Below are positions 24,779 through 34,751 of a stretch of DNA of 64,000 nt, one piece after another (position 1 is the first letter of the stretch; each line of letters starts with the position of its first letter). Below the pieces are notes generated by a model. The model did no database searches, had not been told where the DNA came from, and was given only the letters and a program-made list of their open reading frames with translations. The DNA comes from Crambe crambe (Eukaryota; Porifera; Demospongiae; Poecilosclerida; Crambeidae). The stretch is from contig OZ004582.1 of NCBI GenBank assembly GCA_963924555.1, positions 8,837,927 through 8,901,926 on the forward strand. Direction: 5' to 3'. The translations under genes were made by a program, and so were the position numbers.

Positions 24779-26190
24779 TCCATCAATAGCTAGCTAGCTT
24801 GCTAAGCGACTAGTTATCGGGCTAGCTATGGACAATGAGTTGATTTGAGCCCGATGGACCTGTATAGCTAAGTAGCTATTCACTTAGGCTGAGCTACATG
24901 AAGATAGCAATGCAGAAGCTATACTTTTATATATACATAACATGCTATGTAATCTCGATCTCATGCGCATCCGGCTGAGGGCCAGCTGGTTTACACATGA
25001 CTGTGGCATTTCTGGTCTTTTGTTTGAAGCGAGCTCGGCCCACACATTCATCATAATGACCGTATTTAGCTCTAGCTAAAATGATAATGCACACGGGGAC
25101 CCGAAAAAAAAAATGTCATGGTTCTGTACCGGTCTATTGAGTTTATAACTGGTGTAAGGTTTATGATAAGGTTTATGATCCTTTCTAAGGCTGCTGTAAT
25201 TAATTTTGTAGTCCTGAAAAATAGCTAGCTTCGTAGGATATGGAACTGACTTGGCTAACTATTTCTTCAGAGGTAGCTCTATCTTGGGGTTTTATTACTG
25301 CTCAGTATATACTTAGTTGAAAATCTTTGCTGTGGCTGGCCATGAATGACCTTTTTCACGTGTGCGTGATGGAATTCATGATAATGAATCAAGCTAGAGA
25401 GGTGACATCCGGCTCTGTACACGTGGTAGAACAGTATGACATCAGATCTCTCAACGGCACACACCAGTGCTAATATATCTGCGTGAAGAAGATCCTCATG
25501 GAGTCTGGAACTCTATCAAGGAGCCTGGCTCAAATTTAGATTGTTATTCTATGAAGTGGAATGGAACACTATTTTATGGCATCAGAATTATATTTGTGTT
25601 TATCTGATAGCTAGCTAGGCCGGACACAACTGTCCTGGAATCATGTCCAGGACAGTCCCGTTCTGTCTCGTGTCTGGATGGCTTTACTACTAGTCTATTC
25701 ATTGTTTGTCCTGGTACCCCTTATGGTATATCCCTTATGTAGTCTCGCGGGCCGACCCTTTACCAACCCAAGGTAAAGGGTCGGCCCGCGAGACTAATGC
25801 TTATGTATACGTATATGTAAAGGGTCGGCGCCGCCAGACTACCCTTGTGACATTTTTGAATTTCAGCTGCCCACAACACATCAGTGCTGATAATAGGTGT
25901 AGCTAAGGTGTGGTTTTCATATTTTAGAGGTGTGGTTTGTGGGTGTGCTTTTGTCATATGTCCCCTTGAATTTCAGCTGCCCAGTTCCAACACTGATAAT
26001 AGGTGTAGCTAAGGTGTGGTTTCATATTTTAGAGGTGTGGTTCATGGGTGTGGTTTTATGTCCCTGGGGTACATGCCCCCATACGACCACCTCTAGATGG
26101 TATTATGTTCGACCACATCCTACTTAATTTCAGTGTAGCTACAGAGAATCATTGATAAAAATTAAAATAAAAAAAAATTTAGCTAGCTAG
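24779..26190. other. Intergenic spacer D-E with MITE and tandem duplication
   Basis: Contains the foldback element at 25740-25841 and, at about 25855-26075, two tandem copies of a block of roughly 110 bp (TTTCAGCTGCCCA, GATAATAGGTGTAGCTAAGG, ATGTCCC). Part of this spacer is repeated at 55860-56040 next to the gene E-derived pseudogene. No gene is recognised. Confidence 0.7.
25740..25841. mobile_element. Foldback MITE with TAGTCTCGCG ends
   Basis: The first 57 bp (25740-25796) form a perfect hairpin with 25-bp arms and a 7-nt spacer. A third copy of the arm ends at 25841 (GCCGCCAGACTA). The flanks CCCTTATG and CCCTTGTG look like an 8-bp target duplication with one change. The TAGTCT(C/G)GCG end resembles that of the element at 39059-39641. 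Related GACCCTTTACC fragments occur near 30300 and 55780. Confidence 0.8.
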
Positions 26191-29100
26191 TTATATTTTT
26201 GCATAGTGATCGATAAGACTCATAACCAGGAGCAACACAGCCTGTGGGCAAAAAATACATTATACTCAGCTTGGTAGATAAATTGCTTTAGCTATCACAC
26301 GACATGGTATGCAGGTATTAGATTACCTGAGCCAGCATCACTTCTGCAAAGATTAATACCATGAGAGTGAAGGATAGAAACTGTGTTAGTATCCCTCCAA
26401 GCAAGGATCCAAGAAATTCACTATGGAGCAAGAGATTATTGATCAAGGAAGAGGCATGAATCAACTAATAAAACATACCCCAAGTTTAGTCCACATGAAG
26501 CTATTCCAGATATGAATGGAATATATACTTCTCGCTCTATTTCATTGTTCGTACTTATCCTGAATTTAATGTCAGGCCGCATGCAGGTCATCATCATCAA
26601 TGTCTATTCGTACAATTACTATCAGTGGAACCTCCAATAAAGGAACCTCTGAGAAGAGGACACAATAGGTACAAAGGACATAAATTAGCTATTCACCTTC
26701 AAGGTCATTTTTCTACAAGGGATAAAATGGCTGTCCCCAGCATCTCCTTTTATTATGGCGGTTCCACTGTGCTATATATACCTGGCTCGATCAATCATAT
26801 CAGAATAAGCAGTGATCATCCCAAAAGCAATTCCTACTCCGTCAATAAGTAATGACACAACAAAGTACCAATATTTCCTGTAGATATAGAGCCGGGGGGG
26901 GGGGGGGGGGGGGGGAGTGGGGGGAGGGTGGTGGGGGAAGGGGTAGGAAACAAATTTTACATACACTGTAGCAAGACTAGCTAGCAGGGACAGTTCATCT
27001 AAGTAGCTATGATGAGAATTCGAAATGGTTAAATTTAAATAGGACAGTATTCAATTTCTATCTGCATGGTATTGTCACATCGTTATTTTAGCTAGCCATG
27101 CAGTTAGCAAGATCCATTACATACGGAACTCCTGTGAAATATGGTATAGCTAATATGATGAAGCTCAGAACAATTAAGAATGCTCCAATGATGCTGAAGC
27201 TCCTGCGATGTCCCTGCAGTTAAAATTTTTTGTGCAGATAACTACTAATATGGATACTGTCAAGTTAAACTCTTTAGCTACTATCAAAGATAGCTAGCAC
27301 CTTACTATTTTGTCTGAGATTATTCCTACAGGAAATGCTGCCAGGAAAAACGTCAGAGCAGAAATGAAAGTTGTCAAACCAACAAGAGCAGGGGTCAGAT
27401 TGAACTGCATAGAGGGGAATATATTACATAAGCTCAAACTTAGAGCTCATGCATGCACTCACATTTGCAATCAGGTATGGTTCCAATGTTGGTTGTAGAA
27501 TTGACATGCTCGCAAAGGAAAGGGTCATGTTAATAACTGCATAACATATAATCATTGTCAATAAAAATTTATAGCTATAGCTAAGGTTTTAAAAAACAAT
27601 ATAGTTAAGAAGATGTATTCCTTAGGTTAGCCTACTTAAAGGTTAACTACTGTAGACTATAGTGGTTTTATACAACTAACACAGAAGAATTAGGACTGCA
27701 TCAGCTAAAATCTTGCCCATGCTCTTGACAGGGAGTGGTTTCTCCTTCTTCTTATCTGCAAGGTTTTTCAAATTAGCTCCTCAGGAAAACATACGATATA
27801 AACCTTACCTGCTTTCCTCACCAGTAAAACACATGGTATAATCATTGCCAGTGTTGGTACTCCAATAACGATGAATGGTAGATGAAAACCTCCAAGCTGA
27901 AAACATTAAAGCTATAGCTATATATATAGCAGTGAGTATAGGGCGCTAAAAGGTTGTGGCATATACAGTAGATTGAACCACAGTAAAGAGGGGTACCAGG
28001 GGGGCAGTGCACCCCAATCTCCCACAGAACACGGAATGCACCGTTCAACCTATAAAATTCCTGGGGGGCATATGTTCCCAGACCCTCCCTGGTCCCCCAC
28101 CCATGGTGCATTATACTGCACACTTTCCTACTGCTAAAGTGGAACCTCCGATACAAGACACTCCAAAAAGAGGACAAACCTCTCAGCATATACACTCTAT
28201 ACCTCCAAAAGAGGACAACCCCTCTACAAAGGATAAAAGGCTGGGTCCCAAGTGTGTCCATTATTTGGATGTTCCACTGTGATCCAGTTTTGGGTAGGTG
28301 AAACACACATACTTCAAACAGAGCTCCTCCTAAGGGAAATCCAAAAGAGAATCCAAGTCCTCCAGCCATGTCTATCAATCCCTGGAAAATAGAGTAGCAA
28401 TATATTGTGTAATAGCTAATGAAATGTGGTGCTACTGAGAAGTTGTCACATACTGAGATGGTTCCTATGGATTTTGGGAAGAGGGTAGGCAGTCTTGAGA
28501 AGGAAGCAATCTTGAACATGGCTGTACCGACTCCTTCAACTGATCTTAGCAGGAAAGTTACCAGGATGAAGAGCCAGGTGACAGGAATGAAGGTTACAAA
28601 GCTAGAAAATGTAGTACAGTGAAGCATTAAAGTTTGATTAACATGCAGCACTGTGTAGAGAAAAATTATCTTCACTTACGCTAAGAGGATATACGCAGTA
28701 CCAATGAGAAGTAATCCGAAGAAAACCATAAATCTGGTTCCAACTATATTATGCTGAAAATTTAAATAGAATATTATGACCATGATAGCTATACAGCTTT
28801 AGCAATACTAATTATAGTTCCATAAATTGATAGCCCCGGCCTTTCAAATAACCTGACATATGATAGTGCCATGTAGAAATCACTTTTTTATTAGCTGGTT
28901 TTGATGAATTAATTCCAAACTTCAGTCCACATTATGTGTAATGGCAGGCCATCGCCACTATAGCTAGTAATCATGAGTTATGGTGAGCCAAAGAAAGTGG
29001 CCAAAAGTGAATTGCTGCTTGAGACTGTCACATAATGAGCAATCTCCTTTTATGAGTATATAAATAGGCATGCGGTGCATGCATATGAATTTTTTTTTTC

Positions 29101-30013
29101 TAAAATCAATCACCTTCCACTATAAAAATTGAAAACTACGACTACAAATAATTGTATGATAAGGCAAAGCGGGGCTATTCCGTAGGGTCAAATATTTTCA
29201 AAAGTCCATGAGCTTACAAGCTCTATTTTGAAAGAGATTATATCCTCCAACATTGAGCTCAGAAGTCTCAGTAGTTTCAACCTATGGAATAGCCCCACCA
29301 TTTGAAATAGACCTTAGCTATTTTATTTTGCTCAGAGTTCCAAGGAAACAATCATGTAGTGAGGCAGTATTTTTCACATTCCTGTGCCTACTCATAATCA
29401 CACACATAGTATATCATATAGCTCTGTAGCTATAGCAACATGCAACATGATTCAAGGTCAGTATCGGAGCACACCTACATATTAATAGGAACCAGATTGT
29501 ATGAGCATGGTAGGTAGCTAAACATCCAAATAGCCAGCTAAATGGCTTACTATAATGCCAACCACAGGAGAAAGAATTGCCACCCAGAATGGAGCTGCAG
29601 CAATAATGATACCAATGGCAGCAGGAGTGGCCCCTTTTTTTTTAGCCTGCAGTACAAGAATATTGTCTTGAGTCCACCTCTGGACTTCAAGTTTGGAATA
29701 TAATTATACTTACCTCATTCGGGAAGAATGGTCCCATTAAAGAGTAGGCAGCATTGGTGATTGCAGTTGCTGCTAGGAATATAACAAGCGTGCTAATATC
29801 CCTGCACTTTTTCCTAGTTTGGGACTTAGCAGAAGATGATTCTGTCTCTTCTTTGATACTTTGGACTGAAGAAGATGACCTAAGTGGTTCTAGTGGTAGA
29901 GCTGGTGATGATGATCTTGAATCAAAATCTGATGACGAATCTTGCTGTTGAAGTAAATGTCCATTTTGTTTCTTGCTAACGAGTCTTCTATTTGAAATCC
30001 CATTAGATATCAT
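26191..30013 (-). CDS. SLC18B1-like: Gene E: SLC18B1-like vesicular MFS transporter, 477 aa
   Basis: Fourteen exons: 30013-29714, 29646-29551, 28753-28680, 28601-28454, 28381-28313, 27896-27809, 27755-27681, 27536-27463, 27404-27306, 27213-27125, 26877-26782, 26559-26479, 26420-26327, 26241-26191. The frame is intact (1434 nt). The cytosolic tail is Ser-rich (DSSSDFDSRSSSPALPLEPL, a likely phosphorylated stretch) and ends in a basic segment before TM1. Landmarks: PFFPNE then AKKKGATPAAIG, RSVEGVGTAMFKIASFSRLP, SFGFPLGGALFE, and VGIISDKIGHRR. It pairs with gene D. A decayed, rearranged second copy of this gene is at 54128-57203. The 300-nt first exon and upstream sequence to about 30345 are shared with that copy, so that block is the duplicated promoter. 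Confidence 0.9.
26894..26915. repeat. Poly(G) run of 22
   Basis: A homopolymer G run just upstream of exon 11 of gene E. The same position in the pseudogene copy has a 20-G run at 56689-56708, so the tract predates that duplication. Confidence 0.95.
28137..28282. mobile_element. MITE of the 'GTGGAACCTC' family
   Basis: Starts AGTGGAACCTCCGATACAAG and ends ATTTGGATGTTCCACTGTG, with internal GAGGACAAACCTCT motifs. It lies in intron 5 of gene E. Confidence 0.65.
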
Positions 30014-30793
30014 GGTAGCTAAGTGCTAGAGCTGGTGTTGGCTAGATCACTACTGTCTATTAGCCATAGAAATCGAAATGAACTTGAGAAATTTTTTCTG
30101 CTTAGCTACCACGAAAAAAAAAGCCTCCCATGCTTTGGTTAGCTAGCTACCTACTCTTATGAATGAAAGGTACTTGAACTTCCTTACAGTATAATAACTA
30201 ACATAAGTATTGTCCAAAAAATAATTTAGCGTGCGAAAAATTCCACGTCGCGACCACGCCCATTAACCACACCCACCGCCCAACTCGCGTAATCGACCCT
30301 TTACCACATTCCCGTATTCCTATTTATGGTAAAGGGTCTATATAGTTGCCAGGCTTCTAGCTATGTTAATTCCATATGCGCATATATATATATATATATG
30401 CGCTTACGTATGTGAAATTTTTTCCCCAGGGTTAAAAATAACAGGAAATCGACTTCCTGCCTATCAGCAATCTATGCCACGCCTAGCGCATTCCAGAGTT
30501 TTCCTCCATGTAGTACTCACTAAAGACAGTGAAGCTAGCTGATTCTGATGCAGCGCGAACGGAGTTTCTACGTTGAACGGTTAGAGATCTACAAGCGCTT
30601 GTTGTCAGTTGTTTAGAATGCCATATACCAAGGATGCTTCAATTTTGAGAAGGGTTTGAAAGACAATGCTGGAAAGACCATGAAAAATGAGACAAGGTGA
30701 GCTGTCATCCAAGGTGCTACATTTTTTCCAGTAAGAGTTATGCGAGATTTAATATTAGACTATTATTGTATGGACATCCTTTCACTTCTAAAA
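30014..30793. other. Spacer between gene E and the RAG1-like gene
   Basis: 30014-30345 matches the upstream flank of the gene E pseudogene (55518-55840). 30372-30405 is an AT-rich palindrome (ATGCGC-(AT)n-GCGC). The rest, to the stop of the RAG1-like gene at 30794, shows no terminal inverted repeat that I can match to the other side of that gene. Confidence 0.65.
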
Positions 30794-33700
30794 TTATTCT
30801 TCTTTTTTCCTCCTTTTTACAGGAGGGAGCAGTGTTATGTTTGCTGGTGATATTCTGAGATGATGCTCCTTGACCACCGATAGCAGTCTATCAACCCTGT
30901 TGTGTATCATGTTGGCAAATGATCGTTCAATGGAATTGAAGCTGGCGTGAATGGATTCTGCTCCCTGCTCACCCATCATTCCGAATCCCAGGTGCCATTT
31001 TCTTAGCCAAGGTACCATGTGAGATTCCATGAGGTGCATTTTTGGAAGGACGGATGCTTGAGGAAAGGTGGAGCGATAAAACCCCATGAAGGCCTCTATG
31101 TTTTTTTCTAGAATTTGAAAGTAAACAACATTAATGACAATGTTGTCAGGTAATAGATATATAATACCTAGTTGATCTATCTGGTGATCTTCTAGGTAAT
31201 TGCCATTGTATATGTTATGGCAGGCTGAAAACTTGCTGAATGCCTCTAGGAATCGTTTGCTGATGACTGTGGCATCACTGACAAGGGTTGGACACACTTT
31301 GCGAGCAGTATCTACTATGGCCTCGCATAGGGTTTCAGTGTTGGAAGACTGTGATACAATCATTTGATTACATTATACTTCACTGTTGCTTTGTAAGTTA
31401 CCTTTGTGAACATGGTTGCCTATGAATGTTCCACCATAGTAGGCCTGGCGTTCTACTTTGAACGATTTCAAGGCAGCATCCAGGCCTTTCACGAAGGGCC
31501 CATCCTCTAAACTGAAACCCTTTTTGAGTTTCCCTTCCAAATCTTTGACTGTAGCATCCTATTACAGAGAATTGGTGAGCGCAGCTACACAGTTTTTTTA
31601 TAAATAAGTTTTGGTTATACCGTTGCTTGAAGAGCAAGTCTCTTGACTCTGGCCTCTTTCCTCACTCCCTCCAATACAGAACTTCCTTGTGGAAGTGTTA
31701 GGGCCAGTAGAGTGCTGATCTGCTCAAGTACAGTCGCTGCCTGCTCTTCCCTTTCCCGCTGCTCCTTCAATAGGGACAATTCATTCAAGGCACTGACGTA
31801 GCTCTCAAAGGAAGCACCACCCTGATGGTCAATGGAGCCTGTTTTCTGGGCAACTTCCAGATCAAGCTTGTTGCATGCTTCCTCCATAAGGGTATAGATG
31901 CGGAAGAAGATACCCAAGCTAATATGGAGCCCTGGAATGCACACCTAAGGTATGTTGTGTGTAAATTGTTATTGTGCAAAATCTATGTGGTAATGTACCT
32001 GATCCAATGGGATATCAAATAAAGAAGGGCATATGGCATTGTTGTATCTCTTAGCGTCGGAGTGAATGGCGCCGTTAGCCAAAAACTTTGAGTGATCAGC
32101 CTTCAGAGTCTCTAGTGTGCGTGGCTGCACAGAACCTGCTCGTCTGGAAGTTGGAGGCGTTTTCAGCTCAGTGGAAGTGATGGCGCAAAAGAGACAGCAG
32201 TGACGCCCTAAACCACCACAGATCTCTCAATATGGCAGTAAGTAGTGAATAGACCATACCTGAAGCTCCAGAGATCCCATACATTTTTCCCAGAAATTCA
32301 TAATCCCCAGAAAGGAAAACCCTCAGGGACTTTTGTCTGGTTAAGAAGGAGGTACTAGACTTAATTAATACCACACAAAATACAATCATGTACCTCCAAA
32401 TATGGGACTGGAGTTGACTAATTTGCTCCTGGTATCTTTGCAGAGTGATGTTGAGGTTTGATCTGCTATCTGGGGCTTCAAATGCTGTGAAGACGCAGGT
32501 GTTTTGGATGGAATTTGGGTGAGCTATATTGACTATCTGGAAGTTCATCTTGAAAGATGAACCTCCCTTGTCACCACCTAGCTTTACCCACAACTCAGTG
32601 TTTGGAATGCCTTCATTCCAAACCAACCTGCCAGCCCTTGGTATGAAAAATAGGCTTTTAATTACTAATTTCTAAGCAGTGCATTTATTATGCCTACTTG
32701 TCATTTTCCTCAATGAGTGTGATCACCTTCGTAACCAGATTAGGGACATAGCAGCAAGCCTTTGCCCTGATCTCCTCCCCCCCAGTTTTCTTCAGCGGGA
32801 AAGTTAGGGGCACTGATTCTGCTTCCAAATTTCCCCCTAGCAGTTTCCTGGCAACTTTCCTCTGTTTGCCTTCACTACTAAGTGAAATCCCCCACTGATG
32901 CAGCCACCTATGGGGATATCCCTATAAACTTTTGAATGGATGATCTAGGATATACGTATATTCTTGCCTCCTGATCACTCTTAGTTTGTTCCATGGCAGG
33001 TCCAGATCTGCCTTCATAGCTAAACCCTGCTCTGCTGGGATTTCAAGGGTAAATCCTGTATTCTGAAGGAGGTCCTGCCGCTCATCTTTGTTGAGGTGTT
33101 GAATTTCCTCCTTCAGCTGTGTAGAAGAATCATCAGCACTGACGAGGTCCCTCACACGGTCCATAGCCTTGTTTCGTCGTGCAATGGTCTTGCTGCTGGC
33201 ATCGCAAGTTGACACAACAGAGTGAGGAACTCTGACCAGAGTGAGTGGCTATATCATTTTAGAGATGATCATAATGTAGCTACAATAATAAGTGATTACC
33301 ATCACCTTTCCAGCTGTAGGCACACTGATGGTAGCTCCATCTTTACTCTCTGACAGCAGTCTCTTTATTACATTACTTGCTGTGGATGCTGGTGGCCCAG
33401 ATGGAGCTGGCTCTAGGTGCTCTTTGCACTTTGTATCCAAGTGCTTGGTGTGATCACCTGCTCTAACAACCTGGAAACAGTTGCTACAGGTGATGAGCAA
33501 GTTTTCAAGCACACTCAGGAGCACTTTTGAGGGTGAACGGACAGTAAGTGGGTGGACAGCATGGCAGCAGGGACAGCACTGAGAGGGTGAGATCTTTACC
33601 CACTTCTGGCAGCACTCTGAACATACCAAGTTGTCACAGGGAAGGAGTTCAATGGGTTTATGCAAGATGTCACAGCATATGGGACATTCAAGGTCTGTTT

Positions 33701-34207
33701 TAGTCAGGGGTGTCCCCAGTGGAAATACATGTACCCCTAGATAAAGACGGTTGAGGCCTGTTGGTGACTCAGCATTTGTTATAGCTCTGAGAGTAGTCTC
33801 TTTGCTATTGCTACTAGGTCGACCTCTCTTTCGGGATTTGGGAGGGCGACCTGCTCTGTGATGTGATGCAAAGTGTTCACAGATCTAAAATGTACATGTA
33901 TGTATAAATATTACTATTTTCTATTCTTTTTTCTTACTCTGCAGTGTGTTTCACTATGTGGCATCCAATTAAAGGGAGTGAAAGTGGTTGTGGGATGCTC
34001 TCTCTTCATCATAACAAAACATCTATTGCAGAATTTTGGGGGGTGAATGTGGGATTCATCATCTCGTACATCGAGCTCAAAAGACTTGTGGAGTTCCTGA
34101 AAGTGAGCTGAACAACTATATGTGACTCTTTGTTTCACAATAGACTCCCCACATATCCTGCAGTGGTTGAGGAGCTCTGTTTTATGGGAAGTTGGACCAT
34201 CCATCAT
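30794..34207 (-). CDS. RAG1L: RAG1-like recombinase/transposase protein, about 947 codons, 11 exons, one out-of-frame junction
   Basis: Exons: 34207-33938, 33884-33306, 33248-32968, 32907-32698, 32636-32394, 32336-32260, 32207-31999, 31944-31621, 31558-31402, 31348-31168, 31107-30794. Domain order follows RAG1: CRIC zinc region, FELDVRDDESHIHPPKFC and a final CEHF (aa 16-95); basic RGRP stretch; RING from aa 157 (CPIC, CDNLVC, CCPCC) where the usual His is Asn; SPSKVLLSVLENL; a zinc finger; core. Putative catalytic residues are Asp469 (LGGDKGG), Asp539 (LSGDYEFL) and Glu in GEQGAES. Zinc ligands are C558xxC561 and HLMESH. A Lys/Glu-rich coiled-coil-like insert lies in exon 8. All junctions agree in phase except exon 9 to 10, where the frame is off by one. 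The exon 3 donor is GC. No RAG2-like gene lies nearby. It may be a transposon copy or a domesticated gene. Confidence 0.85.
31108..31167 (-). other. 60-nt in-frame intron of the RAG1-like gene
   Basis: Donor CTAG|GTATTA and acceptor TTCTAG|AAAA. The length is a multiple of three and the intron has no stop, so retention would add 20 residues just before the FMGFYRSTFP segment. Removing it joins QL-EKNIEAF, which matches the RAG1 order better. Confidence 0.6.
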
Positions 34208-34751
34208 CAAAAGACAAAGTGTAGCTGCTGTGTGTACATTATTTTTACATAAAGATTATTGAAATTTTTGTTAGTTTTGATCGCCTAGTATCTCTTAAGG
34301 GAAAAAATGTAGCAACACATACTCTTGTGTTAGGACTTCCTCAATGCATTGACTACTAATTAGTGTTAACATACCGCACAGGAAAATTGAATTCTTTTGG
34401 TGACGCCTTCTTTACCCACAGGATATGAATACCGGTTGTGGCAGGACGCTTGAGGTTTGAATGTACAGCTGCTGCGCGTTGGTATAGCGTTTGTGATTTG
34501 CATGCGCAGATGGTTGCTAGGGGTTTATTATAGCCCATAGTACTACAATAAAGTGACAAACAGCTATCATAGCAACATTTGTGCATTATAGGACAGTTGC
34601 TATAGTACCAGGATTAAAAAAGAATTTAATTGTGAAACGCGTGGGCGGACATAACAATACCGTAATTACGTATGTTAAATTTAATTATCCGTAAATGTCT
34701 GGAATGAAACGGCTGTGATGCATGCACTGTATACCTGTTGTTTGTTTATAA
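34208..34751. other. Upstream region of the RAG1-like gene
   Basis: No further coding exon can be supported. An ORF at 34356-34586 on the - strand has no recognisable domain. This is the putative promoter side of the RAG1-like gene, which is transcribed away from SRCR gene G. Confidence 0.5.

Noticed and set aside
28007-28675. 277-aa open frame on the - strand including SVEGVGTAMFK
   Set aside because: Only exons 4 and 5 of gene E are real; the ORF runs through introns and a MITE by chance.
30372-30405. AT palindrome as terminal repeat of the RAG1-like element
   Set aside because: It is an (AT)n palindrome with GCGC borders and has no inverted partner upstream of the gene.
34356-34586. Additional 5' coding exon of the RAG1-like gene
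   Set aside because: The ORF has no recognisable domain, and the zinc region already starts well with ATG at 34207; there is no splice evidence.
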